A stretch of 56,096 nucleotides of DNA, from positions 1 to 56,096 of the forward strand of contig DXCM01000017.1 in assembly GCA_019116025.1 (NCBI GenBank). Reading direction: 5' to 3'. Below the pieces are notes generated by a model, which saw only the letters and a list, made by a program, of their open reading frames with translations, was not told the origin of the DNA and searched no databases. The DNA comes from Candidatus Companilactobacillus pullicola. Its GTDB lineage: Bacteria > Bacillota > Bacilli > Lactobacillales > Lactobacillaceae. The position numbers and the translations under genes are program-made. Shown one piece after another: positions 19,376 through 28,237 of this stretch; position 1 is the first letter of the stretch; every line of letters begins with the position of its first letter.

Positions 19376-20812
19376 ATGATTACAAAATGGACAACTGAAT
19401 TAAGATACAAACCATATCAAGAGTGGTCAGATCAAGAATTAATTGAGATCAAGAATAAAATTGCTCAGTCGCATTGGCGTTTGGGATATCATATTCAACC
19501 GTCAACTGGACTTTTGAATGATCCAAATGGTTTTTCTTACTTTAATAATCAGTGGCATTTGTTCTACCAATCATTTCCTTATGGTGCCGCACACGGATTA
19601 AAAAGCTGGGCTCACTTGACTTCAGATGATTTGGTTCATTGGCAAGATCATGGTCCAGCCTTATTGCCCGGCAACACTCAGGATAGCCACGGAGCTTATT
19701 CTGGTTCTGCCATTCCGGTCGATGACAAATTATTTTTAATGTATACCGGAAATGTCAGGGATGAAAACTGGATTCGCCATCCTATGCAAGATGGTGCTTG
19801 GATGGATAAGGATAATCATATTCAAAAAATTTCGACACCTTTGATTGCCGAACCTAAGAACGGATATACCGATCATTTTCGTGATCCCCAAATTATTAAG
19901 CATGAAGATACTTACTATTGTTTGATTGGTGGACGTCGAAAAGATGATACGGGGCATGTCCTAGTTTATCAAGCACCAGAAGTAACTGGACCATGGTCGT
20001 ACAAAACGGAATTGAAGTTCACAGATGAGAATTGTGGCTACATGATTGAATGTCCTAATATACTATTTGTAAATAATCGTCCCGTTTTAATCTTTTGTCC
20101 TCAAGGAATTGGTCAAGATGTGTTACAATACTCGAATGTCTTTCCAAACGCTGTGGTCATCGGTGAGGACTTTGACTGGGAGACATTTAGTTTTATTAAT
20201 CCAAGTGCAATCACAAACTTAGATGAGGGTTTTGATGTTTATGCAACACAAGGATTCAATGCGCCAGATGGACGAGCTTTGACAGTTAGTTGGATCGGGC
20301 TTCCTGATACTTCCTATCCTTCAGATGAAGAAGGATGGGCCAACTGTTTTAGCTTAGTCAAAGAATTACAAATTAAAAATAATCATTTGTATCAAATACC
20401 AGTAGTCGAAAATAACAAGTTAGTTAAGCAAACACTTAACTCAAAAGAAATTACGCCACAAACAAAAATTTCATTTAACATGGGGGCAAATTTAGCCGGA
20501 TCATTAACTATCAAGACTGAACTTGAGGAAGAATTACAAATTATTCTGGATACAACTAATGGTAAGATATTAGTTGATCGAACTAATGCTGGGGTTAGTT
20601 TTGCGACGGACTTTGGAACGACGAGAAGTATCAAAGTCGACAGTGGCAAAACAATTCAAGCCGATTTGTATTTAGATAATACCGTTTTTGAACTATACGT
20701 TAACGGCGGTCAAGAAGTTATCACTGGTCGAATTTTTCCACAGGGTAAACGATTCTTTGTGGAGTCAGAAAATATTGCAGTAAAAAAAGTTAGTTTGAAC
20801 AAGATTTATTAA
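19376..20812 (+). CDS. scrB: Sucrose-6-phosphate hydrolase (GH32)
   Basis: The enzyme splits sucrose-6-phosphate delivered by the PTS into glucose-6-phosphate and fructose. The 478 residues comprise a five-bladed propeller and a C-terminal beta sandwich. The three GH32 acids are in LLNDPNG (Asp49), HFRDPQI (about 169) and MIECPN (about 225). The gene is followed after 11 nt by scrR in the same direction and is divergent from the PTS gene. The ribosome site before ATG 19376 is weak (AAAGAAAG at some distance), but family alignment to the N-terminal YKPYQEW region supports this start. Confidence 0.93.
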   Translation: MITKWTTELRYKPYQEWSDQELIEIKNKIAQSHWRLGYHIQPSTGLLNDPNGFSYFNNQWHLFYQSFPYGAAHGLKSWAHLTSDDLVHWQDHGPALLPGNTQDSHGAYSGSAIPVDDKLFLMYTGNVRDENWIRHPMQDGAWMDKDNHIQKISTPLIAEPKNGYTDHFRDPQIIKHEDTYYCLIGGRRKDDTGHVLVYQAPEVTGPWSYKTELKFTDENCGYMIECPNILFVNNRPVLIFCPQGIGQDVLQYSNVFPNAVVIGEDFDWETFSFINPSAITNLDEGFDVYATQGFNAPDGRALTVSWIGLPDTSYPSDEEGWANCFSLVKELQIKNNHLYQIPVVENNKLVKQTLNSKEITPQTKISFNMGANLAGSLTIKTELEEELQIILDTTNGKILVDRTNAGVSFATDFGTTRSIKVDSGKTIQADLYLDNTVFELYVNGGQEVITGRIFPQGKRFFVESENIAVKKVSLNKIY

Positions 20813-20823
20813 TGAGGTAGATT

Positions 20824-21804
20824 ATGGCAACGTTAGATGATATTGCAAAATTAGCGGGAGTTTCAGCGACGACAGTTTCACGAGTTATCAATAACTATGG
20901 CTCGCTGTCGGAAAAAACTAAAACTAAGGTTTTTGATGCAATGAAAGAGCTTAATTACCAACCTAATAGTTTAGCAAGATCATTGAAGGGTAAGAAGACT
21001 CAGCTTATTGGTGTCATCTTGCCTGGTGTCAGTAATCCATTCTTTGGACAGATGGTTCAAGAGATTGAAGACCAATTGTTTAAAAAAGGTTTTCGGATGA
21101 TCCTTTGTAATGCCGGTAGCGATGCCGAAAAAGAACGTGACTATCTGAGAATGTTGATAGCTAATCGAGTTGATGGAATCATTGCTGGTTCTCACAATTT
21201 GGGGATTGAGGAATACCAAAAAGTGGGCTTGCCAATTATTTCATTTGACCGCTACTTATCAGATAATATTCCGATAGTGAGTTCTGATAATTATCGTGGT
21301 GGACGACTTGCTGCCCAGGCACTGATAAGGTCAGGGAGTAAGAAGTTACAAATCATTACAGGAGCTAATCGTCCTAATAGTCCTACCAATGCTAGATTGA
21401 CGGGATTTAAAGATGTATTGTCAAAGAGTGATTTGGATTTTAATCTAATGGAAATTAGTTTTTCTTCCACGCCTAATATCAAAGGGTTGAAAATCAGAGA
21501 ATTATTATCTAAACGAGATGTTGACGGAATCTTCTGTACGGATGATTTGACGGCACTGTTAGTCATGCAGCAAGCTAAATCTTTGGGGATGAGGGTCCCT
21601 GAGGATGTGAAATTAGTTGGATATGATGGGACGAATTTTATTCAGTCTTATCATCCGGAATTGACAACAGTCATGCAGCCAATTTCTGATATTGTGACGA
21701 TGATGATCGACTTGTTGCTAAAGCGGGTTGATGATCATGATTGTCAGTTAGAAAATAATTATGTTTTGCCGGTTAAATTAATTACTGGTGAAACGACCAT
21801 ATAA
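20824..21804 (+). CDS. scrR: LacI-family sucrose regulator
   Basis: The 326-residue protein has the LacI DNA-binding head MATLDDIAKLAGVSATTVSRVIN, the hinge region NSLARSLKGKKT, and a sugar-binding core with GVILPGVSNPFF and FCTDDLTALL. GAGGTAG precedes the start. It is co-transcribed with scrB and is the probable ligand of the two near-identical operators in the divergon. A strong terminator overlaps its last codon. Confidence 0.9.
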   Translation: MATLDDIAKLAGVSATTVSRVINNYGSLSEKTKTKVFDAMKELNYQPNSLARSLKGKKTQLIGVILPGVSNPFFGQMVQEIEDQLFKKGFRMILCNAGSDAEKERDYLRMLIANRVDGIIAGSHNLGIEEYQKVGLPIISFDRYLSDNIPIVSSDNYRGGRLAAQALIRSGSKKLQIITGANRPNSPTNARLTGFKDVLSKSDLDFNLMEISFSSTPNIKGLKIRELLSKRDVDGIFCTDDLTALLVMQQAKSLGMRVPEDVKLVGYDGTNFIQSYHPELTTVMQPISDIVTMMIDLLLKRVDDHDCQLENNYVLPVKLITGETTI

Positions 21805-21838
21805 AAAAGTCGTAGATGTGAGGTCTACGACTTTTTTT
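21804..21838 (+). terminator. Terminator of scrB-scrR
   Basis: AAAAAGTCGTAGA pairs with TCTACGACTTTTT across a short loop and is followed by Ts. Confidence 0.9.
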
Positions 21839-21936
21839 GTCTCATGGTGGGATTGTTTAGTATAAAAAATATGTTAAATCGTTGAATATTTTTACTCGGT
21901 TTAACGTATTTTGTTTGTATGGGTTATTTTTGATAA

Positions 21937-22080
21937 CCATGGTTCTATGCAGAATAGTGGAAACGAGCTTCACAGGGGAACCCATTCCGGTTTGCTACAG
22001 TATCAAAATCGCCCGCCAAATGCGCGTGCAATTCTGATACTTAGGCAAATCCTCGTGGGTTAAGCGCCCCTGTTCAGCTC
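21937..22080 (-). repeat. Family C 3'-UTR structured repeat, copy 3
   Basis: Helices on the minus strand are CAGGGG/CCCCTG, AACCCA/TGGGTT and GTATCA/TGATAC, each different from the other copies but still paired. Loops TTTGCCTAAG and TGTAGCAAA are conserved. The element's first bases AGAGAGCTGA lie inside the methyltransferase gene and provide its last codons and its stop. Confidence 0.87.
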
Positions 22081-22802
22081 TCTGCTGATATGATCAGCAT
22101 CATTGGTCTTCTAAACTCGTCCTTCATTCCCGGAACGTCTAACAAGTGTTCAGGTGGTGTGGGTTCTTCTAATCCTTTTAATGTAAATCCATTTTCCAAT
22201 AGGGTATTTACGTATGTCGTTAAGGTCTTATGATATTTAATAACTTTATGATTCAAGAAATCCGCTTCACGTTTGCCTTCTTCAAAATAGTGATCAACGG
22301 GCCAACACTTTATTTTGCCGTTTTCATCGTAAATCCATTCTTGATTGCCATAGGCTGTGAAGATTGGGTGTTCGACTGAAAATACGAAAGCCCCGTTTGG
22401 GGATAAGCTGTGTTTAACTTTTTGACAGATGAGGTTGAAATCGGGTGTGTAATGTAGGGCTAGGGAACTGATGACGATATCGAAACTATTCTTTGGAAAA
22501 TCAATATTTTCCATTGCCATTTTTTGATAGTGGACGTTGTCATAATGATTTTTCTCTTGAGCTACTTTGAGCATGTTTTCGGATAGATCGATTCCTAAGA
22601 CTGACTTAGCTCCATGCTGAGCAGCATAAATGTCGTGCCAACCGAAACCACAACCGATATCTAAAACTCGTTTGTTTTGAAAATCTGGTAGCATCTTTTG
22701 AAATGTTGGCCATTCTCCGGCTGCTTTTAATCCTTCAACGGAACGAGGGAATTTGCTGTAAGCTTCGAAAAAGCTTTTGTCGTCGTATTCGTTTTCTTCC
22801 AT
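22074..22802 (-). CDS. Class I SAM-dependent methyltransferase
   Basis: The 242-residue protein has the SAM-binding motif I VLDIGCGFGWHDIYAA (about 45-60), motif II GIDLSENML, and ISSLALHYTPD (motif IV region), typical of UbiE/Methyltransf_11-type small-molecule or unassigned methyltransferases. The substrate is unknown. The C-terminal residues AES and the TGA stop come from the edge of a family C repeat, which suggests that insertion of the repeat redefined the gene's end. Another methyltransferase lies upstream with its own family C element between. Confidence 0.85.
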   Translation of the reverse strand: MEENEYDDKSFFEAYSKFPRSVEGLKAAGEWPTFQKMLPDFQNKRVLDIGCGFGWHDIYAAQHGAKSVLGIDLSENMLKVAQEKNHYDNVHYQKMAMENIDFPKNSFDIVISSLALHYTPDFNLICQKVKHSLSPNGAFVFSVEHPIFTAYGNQEWIYDENGKIKCWPVDHYFEEGKREADFLNHKVIKYHKTLTTYVNTLLENGFTLKGLEEPTPPEHLLDVPGMKDEFRRPMMLIISAES

Positions 22803-22838
22803 TGGAATTCATCTCTTTTTTTGTTTGGCAGTTAAAGA

Positions 22839-22853
22839 ACCATGGTTCTATGT
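22839..22853 (-). repeat. Tail fragment of a family C element
   Basis: AACCATGGTTCTATG repeats the outer tail of copy 3 (near 21935) but no body follows. It is probably a remnant, lying 28 nt outside copy 4. Confidence 0.45.
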
Positions 22854-22880
22854 TTTGTTGAGGTGGTTCTTTAGTTTTAA

Positions 22881-23029
22881 AACCATTCTTCTATGCGAAA
22901 TAGTGGAAACGAGCTTCGTAGGCCAGATTCCTGTGCTTTGCTACAGTACTGAAATTGCCCGCAAAAAACGCGTGCGATTCCAGTACTTAGGCAAATGCTC
23001 AGAATCTAAGCGGGCCTACTCCGCTCTCT
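22881..23029 (-). repeat. Family C 3'-UTR structured repeat, copy 4
   Basis: It starts five bases after the stop codon of the upstream RNA methyltransferase gene. Helices are TAGGCC/GGCCTA, AGATTC/GAATCT (perfect here) and AGTACTG/CAGTACT with AAT/ATT. Loops TTTGCCTAAG and TGTAGCAAA are conserved. Confidence 0.87.
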
Positions 23030-23034
23030 GATTT

Positions 23035-24414
23035 TTATCTCTTAACAAGTTTAACAACTGTTTCAACATGTGGTGTTTGTGGGAACATATCGACTGGTTG
23101 TAAATAAACTACTTTATAACGTTCGGCTAATCTTACTAAATCCTTAGCTAAGGTTGATGGGTTACATGAAACGTAAACTAACTTATCAACTGGGTTGTGA
23201 TTTAGGGTTGTGATCATGCTGCCTTCTAGTCCAGTTCTTGGTGGATCTACGACGATTGAATTGACGTTGATGCCATCTTTTAATAGTTCTGGATAGATCT
23301 TATCTGTTGATCCAACGTAATAGTCAGCATTTTCGACTTCGTTTAGTTTGGCGTTTGCTTTGGCATCTTCGATGGCTTCGGGAATGATTTCAATTCCGTA
23401 AATGTGCTTAACGGTTTCGGACATGGTGATACCGATTGTTCCAACTCCACAATAAGCGTCTAAGAGAATATCTCTTTGTGTTGGTTCTAGTGCTTGATTG
23501 ACTAGGTCATATAACTTGTCGGTTTGAAGAGAATTCAACTGTAGGAAAGCACGTGGTGAGAAATTGAAGATGTAGCCATTGATGTCTTCTTGGAGATATT
23601 CGTCACCCCAGAGCAATTTAGTTTCGTCGCCCCAAACGGCACCTTGATCTTCTTTATTGATATTTTGAGAAATTGAGCTAACTTCGGGAATTTCTTTTTG
23701 AATTCTTTCGATCAACTGATGTTCTTTAATGAACTTAGGTGAACGGGTGATAAAGGTAACTTGTAATTGATTGAATTCGACTGATTCACGAATGACGATC
23801 ATACTCAAGATTCCTGATTTTTGTTTAGGATTGAAAACAGGGATTTCTAAGTCTTTGATGATCTCAACGATTTTTCTCATAGCCGACATCGTTAAGTCCA
23901 TTTGTGTTGGCATTTCAGTTAGATCAACTAATTCTTGGGTACCAGTCTTGTAAAGTCCACAGCGGATTTCGCCGTCGATTTCTTGGATTGGAAATTGAGC
24001 TTTGTTACGATATTTTTCCTGTTGAACTGAAGCCATAGTTGGACGGATATTGTACTTCTCATAAGCGTAAGGCTTATATTTTTCAAGGGATTCGCGGAGA
24101 ATGTCAGCCTTGAATTTTAGTTGGTCTTTGTAATTGATGTGGGCAAAGTCTAAACCACCAACTTTATCAGCTAAAGCCGGTGTGTCAGGATTTCTGAAAC
24201 GACTAGCTTGTCTGATCTTGTGAATGCGACCGTTTAGAAAGCGAGGATGTACGTCAGTGACTTCACAGACAATGACATCTTCGGGAACGGCTTTTGGTAC
24301 GAAGACGATGACATGCTTGAAAAAGCCGATGCCTTCGCCGTTGATGCCGATTCTTTTGATAGTTAGCGGAAACTTGTCGCCAACTTTTAGTTCTTGAGTT
24401 ATATTTGTATCCAT
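23035..24414 (-). CDS. 23S rRNA (uracil-5-)-methyltransferase, RlmD/RlmCD family
   Basis: The 459-residue protein has an N-terminal TRAM RNA-binding domain (about 8-65, KVGDKFPLTIKRIGINGEGIG), then a TrmA/RlmD catalytic core with FLQLNSLQTDKLYD, DAYCGVGTIG and the catalytic Cys in VSCNPSTLAKD (about 417). It methylates uracil C5 in 23S rRNA. The cysteine cluster that binds an iron-sulfur centre in E. coli RlmD is not visible in the region after TRAM. AAAGGA lies 7 nt before the start. The gene is divergent from recX. Confidence 0.92.
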   Translation of the reverse strand: MDTNITQELKVGDKFPLTIKRIGINGEGIGFFKHVIVFVPKAVPEDVIVCEVTDVHPRFLNGRIHKIRQASRFRNPDTPALADKVGGLDFAHINYKDQLKFKADILRESLEKYKPYAYEKYNIRPTMASVQQEKYRNKAQFPIQEIDGEIRCGLYKTGTQELVDLTEMPTQMDLTMSAMRKIVEIIKDLEIPVFNPKQKSGILSMIVIRESVEFNQLQVTFITRSPKFIKEHQLIERIQKEIPEVSSISQNINKEDQGAVWGDETKLLWGDEYLQEDINGYIFNFSPRAFLQLNSLQTDKLYDLVNQALEPTQRDILLDAYCGVGTIGITMSETVKHIYGIEIIPEAIEDAKANAKLNEVENADYYVGSTDKIYPELLKDGINVNSIVVDPPRTGLEGSMITTLNHNPVDKLVYVSCNPSTLAKDLVRLAERYKVVYLQPVDMFPQTPHVETVVKLVKR

Positions 24415-24434
24415 AATTTTTCCTTTGAATGTTT

Positions 24435-24462
24435 TTGCGATAAACTTACACTTGAGTATAAC
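24435..24462 (+). promoter_or_regulatory. Promoter of recX
   Basis: TTGCGA (24435-24440) and TATAAC (24457-24462) are 16 nt apart, ending 18 nt before the TTG start. Confidence 0.6.
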
Positions 24463-24480
24463 ATGTGAGGTAATGATATT

Positions 24481-25251
24481 TTGGCAAAAGTTACGAAAAT
24501 TCAGGCCCAGAAACGTAAAGGGCGTTACAATATTTATCTTGACGGTAAATACGCTTTTCCAGTGGCAGAAGCAACTTTGATCGAATTTCGCTTAATGAAA
24601 GATGTGGAATTGACCGATCAAGAGGTTGCGAAAATCCAACATAGCGAAAACGTCAATAAGGCTTATGGTGATGCAGTAAATTATCTGAGCTACCAGTTAC
24701 GGACAGAAAAAGAAATCAAAGAATATCTATATAAGAAGGAATACCACAAAGATGCCGTGGAATTTTCTTTGAAAAAATTACGTGAACTGCATTATTTAGA
24801 TGACGATAATTATGCAAAGAGTTTCATCAATACGCAATTGCGGACGACAGCTAATGGTCCCAAGATCATTGAGCAGAAATTAGTTCAAAAGGGTGTCCCT
24901 AATAATATTATTCAAGATAAAATTGCTGAGATCGATCAGGATATTTTATTGGAGAATGCCGTTGAATTTGCGGGGAAGCAAGCTCGAAAACAGAAGAGAG
25001 CCTCATTTCAACAGATGTTGACGAAAATTCGTCAGAGTTTATATCAAAAAGGCTTTAACGGTGAAATTACTAATGAAGCTATTAAAAAATTAGATTTAGA
25101 AGTAGATGAAGATGAGGAACTTACGAAATTAAAGAAGATGATTGATAAGGTTCAACATCGCTATGATACACAAGCTAAATTGATTAATTATTTAATGACT
25201 AAAGGCTACCATTACGACGAGATCAAACGAGTTTTAGACACTAACAATTAA
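24481..25251 (+). CDS. recX: Regulatory protein RecX
   Basis: RecX modulates RecA filaments during recombination and SOS. The protein has 256 residues with the three-helix repeats of the family: LSYQLRTEKEIKEYL (about 63-77), YLDDDNYAKSFINTQL and ETKLxxKG-like later units. It starts with TTG at 24481, with TGAGGT upstream; no ATG fits the conserved N terminus. The C terminus TKGYHYDEIKRVLD is typical of RecX. Confidence 0.9.
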   Translation: MAKVTKIQAQKRKGRYNIYLDGKYAFPVAEATLIEFRLMKDVELTDQEVAKIQHSENVNKAYGDAVNYLSYQLRTEKEIKEYLYKKEYHKDAVEFSLKKLRELHYLDDDNYAKSFINTQLRTTANGPKIIEQKLVQKGVPNNIIQDKIAEIDQDILLENAVEFAGKQARKQKRASFQQMLTKIRQSLYQKGFNGEITNEAIKKLDLEVDEDEELTKLKKMIDKVQHRYDTQAKLINYLMTKGYHYDEIKRVLDTNN

Positions 25252-25260
25252 CTCTTTATC

Positions 25261-25289
25261 TTTCAATCGTTTCACAGCTCTGTTATACT
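25261..25289 (+). promoter_or_regulatory. Promoter of the DUF402 gene
   Basis: TTTCAA (25261-25266), a 17-nt spacer, and TATACT (25284-25289). Confidence 0.65.
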
Positions 25290-25331
25290 TTTTTTGGATA
25301 AGAATTAGGTTTTTAGAAAGCTGGGTAAGTT

Positions 25332-25865
25332 ATGCAAGTTCCTAAAGAAGGGGATTACGTAGCAATCCAGAGTTATAAGCATGATGGTCATTTACATCGT
25401 ACTTGGCGTGAAACAATGGTGCTAAAGACAAGTGAAAATGAGATTATCGGTTGTAATGAGAATACTCTTGTCACAGAGGCAGATGGACGTCGTTGGGTAA
25501 CTAGAGAACCAGCATTAGTCTATTTTCATAGAAAGTACTGGTTCAATATCGTTACTATGATTCGGAATAGTGGAGTATCCTATTATTGCAATCTGGCAAC
25601 ACCGTTTGCTTTAGATAAAGAAGCCATTAAATATATTGATTATGATTTAGATGTTAAGGTTTTTCCGGATGGAGAAAAAAGACTGCTTGATGTGGACGAA
25701 TATGCAGCACACAGTAAGATGTGGAATTATCCACCCGAAATAGATACAATTTTACATTATAATGTCGACGTTTTAATTGATTGGATCGATAAGAAAAAGG
25801 GCCCATTTTCACAGGCCTACGTTGATCTTTGGATGCAAAGATATGAAGAACTGTCACACCATTAG
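25332..25865 (+). CDS. DUF402 nucleoside di/triphosphatase family protein
   Basis: The 177-residue protein matches the DUF402 (Ntdp/YgaC) family: the start [25 protein letters not shown], central [16 protein letters not shown], and [21 protein letters not shown], whose acidic residues bind metal. Members hydrolyse nucleoside tri- and diphosphates. The conserved N terminus fixes the start. A short terminator follows. Confidence 0.85.
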   Translation: MQVPKEGDYVAIQSYKHDGHLHRTWRETMVLKTSENEIIGCNENTLVTEADGRRWVTREPALVYFHRKYWFNIVTMIRNSGVSYYCNLATPFALDKEAIKYIDYDLDVKVFPDGEKRLLDVDEYAAHSKMWNYPPEIDTILHYNVDVLIDWIDKKKGPFSQAYVDLWMQRYEELSHH

Positions 25866-25882
25866 GATTGCTATATCCTAGT

Positions 25883-25910
25883 AAGATCACCTGTTGGTGG
25901 TCTTTTTTTA
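25883..25910 (+). terminator. Terminator after the DUF402 gene
   Basis: AAGATCACC and GGTGGTCTT pair across a four-base loop and are followed by Ts. Confidence 0.85.
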
Positions 25911-25928
25911 GTATTGGGGGAGAAAAAT

Positions 25929-26819
25929 ATGGAATTGCGGGTTTTGAATTATTTCTTGATGGTTGCACGTGAAGAAAACATTACTAGAGCAGCCAATTTG
26001 TTACATGTCAGTCAACCAACATTGTCACGTCAAATTGCGTCCTTAGAAGAGGAACTGGGAACAAAGTTGTTCATTCGCCAAAGCCACAAAATAACTTTGA
26101 CCGAAGATGGATTGTTACTGAGACGTCGAGCCGAAGAGATGCGTCAATTAAGCGATAAAATCAAAGAAGAAATGTCTGAGGATAAAGGCGAGATAGCTGG
26201 TGAAATCTCAATCGGCGGTGGCGAACTTCAGAGTATGAACGAGTTGGCCTCGATCATGACAGCTTTTCGCCAAAAGTATCCTTTAGTAACATTTAAAATT
26301 CAAAGCGGTAATTCTAAAGATACTAAGTGGGGAATTGAGCAGGGACTGTTAGATTTAGGCTTGTTGATCGAACCAGTCAGCACTGAAAAATATGACTTTG
26401 CCAGAATGCATCCCATTGAACAGTGGGGCGTGATGGTTTCCGTCGATTCACCGCTAGCTCAATTGGATTACGTGGAGTCAAAGGACTTGAGAAATCAGAC
26501 TTTGATTTTGTCCAGTAGTCGACCAATGGAGAGTGAGTTGAATTATTGGTTTGGAGCCGATTTGAAAAAAATTCACATTGCTGCCAACTATAATCTCCTT
26601 TACAATGCCGTTATCATGGCCAGATCTGGTTTAGGCAATGTTTTGTGTCTAAAATTAGATGCTAATTATGATGGAATGAAGTTTATTCCCTTGAAACCGG
26701 CACTAACTTATAATTCTGTTTTAGCTTGGAAGGCTGATCAGATTTCTGCACGAAATGTGTCGGTGTTTATCGATTTTGTTAAGAAATACTTAGAAAACAT
26801 TTCAGATGATGAAGAATAA
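25929..26819 (+). CDS. LysR-family transcriptional regulator
   Basis: The 296-residue protein has an N-terminal winged helix-turn-helix (MELRVLNYFLMVAREENITRAANLLHVSQPTLSRQIA) and a LysR effector domain (about 90-290). The start is the ATG at 25929, 8 nt after GGGGGAG; the TTG at 25914 precedes that site. It stands at the head of the MerR/aldo-keto reductase cluster in the same direction but is separated from it by a terminator. Target and inducer are unknown. Confidence 0.88.
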   Translation: MELRVLNYFLMVAREENITRAANLLHVSQPTLSRQIASLEEELGTKLFIRQSHKITLTEDGLLLRRRAEEMRQLSDKIKEEMSEDKGEIAGEISIGGGELQSMNELASIMTAFRQKYPLVTFKIQSGNSKDTKWGIEQGLLDLGLLIEPVSTEKYDFARMHPIEQWGVMVSVDSPLAQLDYVESKDLRNQTLILSSSRPMESELNYWFGADLKKIHIAANYNLLYNAVIMARSGLGNVLCLKLDANYDGMKFIPLKPALTYNSVLAWKADQISARNVSVFIDFVKKYLENISDDEE

Positions 26820-26852
26820 GCATTATACATTTCATATAAATGGCTCGATAAT

Positions 26853-26885
26853 ATAGATGTTCCGTTACGGGATGTCTATTTTTTT
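26853..26885 (+). terminator. Terminator after the LysR gene
   Basis: ATAGATGTTCCG and CGGGATGTCTAT pair with several G-U pairs around TTA, followed by Ts. It ends 15 nt before the MerR gene, so the MerR transcript either starts inside this space or depends on read-through. Confidence 0.7.
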
Positions 26886-26900
26886 ATAGGAAAGATAATT

Positions 26901-27257
26901 ATGAATAAAAAAGAAGTCAGTCAAAAATATCGAATTCCGGTTGAGGTTCTTGATGAATATGAATCCTGGGGACTATGTAATGTTGTCAAATACGTGATGG
27001 GTGAGTGGCAATATGATAATCAGGATCTGGAGCGTCTAAGTACAATCATGGCTTTGCATGATGTCGGTTTCAGCAATAAAGAAGTTGAACAGTACATGCG
27101 TCTTTTATTGGAAACTAATGATTCCAAAAAGAGAATTATAGATTTATTAAATAATAGACGTGAAAAAAAGTTACAACAGATTCATTTACAAGAGAAACAA
27201 CTGGAAAGAATCGATTATTTAAAATTTAAGATGAGAAAATCTAAGGAGAATGAGTAA
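26901..27257 (+). CDS. MerR-family regulator
   Basis: This short (118 residues) MerR-type protein has a divergent winged helix (MNKKEVSQKYRIPVEVLDEYESWGL), a second helical unit (YDNQDLERLSTIMALHDVGFSNKEVEQYM) and a C-terminal coiled coil (about 80-115), with no metal-binding cysteines at the end. Its stop overlaps the start of the first aldo/keto reductase (TAATG), so it probably controls that operon in response to an organic or redox signal (inference). Confidence 0.82.
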   Translation: MNKKEVSQKYRIPVEVLDEYESWGLCNVVKYVMGEWQYDNQDLERLSTIMALHDVGFSNKEVEQYMRLLLETNDSKKRIIDLLNNRREKKLQQIHLQEKQLERIDYLKFKMRKSKENE

Positions 27258-28201
27258 TGAATAATTTACCTAAAATTGCATTAGGAACTTGGGCTTGGGG
27301 TGAAGATAAATCAGAAGGTAATAAAGTATTTGGAAACAGCTTAACTGAGAAAGACTTGAAACCAGTATTTGAAACAGCTATGAATTTAGGGTTAAATCTT
27401 TGGGATACAGCGGCAGTTTATGGAATGGGAGCCTCAGAAGAAGTTCTAGGTCAATTTTTGAAAATGGTTGACCGTGATAAAGTGATTTTGTCTACTAAAT
27501 TTACACCTCAATTGGCTGATGATACTGATCAACCAGTTGAAAATATGTTCAATAGTAGCATTAAACGATTGAATACTGATTATATTGATATTTATTGGAT
27601 ACATAATCCAGCTGATGTTTCGAAATGGACGAAAAAAATTATTCCGTTAGCAAAGAGTGGAAAGATCAAGAATATTGGTGTTTCTAACCATAGTCTAGCT
27701 GAAATCAAACAGGCCAATGAAATTTTGAATAAGGAGGGATTAAAGATTTCAGCCGTTCAAAATCACTATAGTTTATTAAATCGAACTTCTGAAACTTCGG
27801 GAATTATTGACTATTGTGATAAAAATAATATTACATTCTTTGCATATATGGTTTTAGAACAAGGTGCACTTTCGGGTAAATATAACAGTGAGCATCCTTT
27901 CCCAGCAGGTAGTGATCGTGCTAAATCATATAACTCCAAACTTGATGAACTAGAGGATTTGATTAATGGGATGAGTAAAATTGCTAAAAAACATAGTATT
28001 GATGTTGCTCAAATTGCAACTGCTTGGGCCGTTAATAAAGGAACAGTTCCAATTATTGGTGCTACGAAAGTTAAACATATTGAAGACGCAGCTAAAGCGG
28101 CAAGCGTAGTGTTGAATACAGAAGAGCTAGCTCAATTAGAAGAACTGGGAGATAAGACTGCTGTAAGTACCATTAGAGAATGGGAAAAACCTATGAAATA
28201 A
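27257..28201 (+). CDS. Aldo/keto reductase 1
   Basis: This 314-residue NADP-dependent (beta/alpha)8 oxidoreductase has the expected Asp in LGLNLWDTAAVYGMG with its Tyr, Lys in VILSTKF, His in DIYWIHNPAD, and an NADP site at PIIGATKVKHIED. AAGGAG precedes the start, which overlaps the MerR stop. The physiological substrate is unknown; a role in aldehyde or ketone detoxification is plausible. Confidence 0.9.
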   Translation: MNNLPKIALGTWAWGEDKSEGNKVFGNSLTEKDLKPVFETAMNLGLNLWDTAAVYGMGASEEVLGQFLKMVDRDKVILSTKFTPQLADDTDQPVENMFNSSIKRLNTDYIDIYWIHNPADVSKWTKKIIPLAKSGKIKNIGVSNHSLAEIKQANEILNKEGLKISAVQNHYSLLNRTSETSGIIDYCDKNNITFFAYMVLEQGALSGKYNSEHPFPAGSDRAKSYNSKLDELEDLINGMSKIAKKHSIDVAQIATAWAVNKGTVPIIGATKVKHIEDAAKAASVVLNTEELAQLEELGDKTAVSTIREWEKPMK

Positions 28202-28237
28202 GAGATCACTAAAGGAAATTGAGTAAAGGAGACAATA

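Noticed and set aside
22777..23031. 84-codon plus-strand frame
   Set aside because: It is mostly antisense to a family C repeat and the start of a real minus-strand gene.
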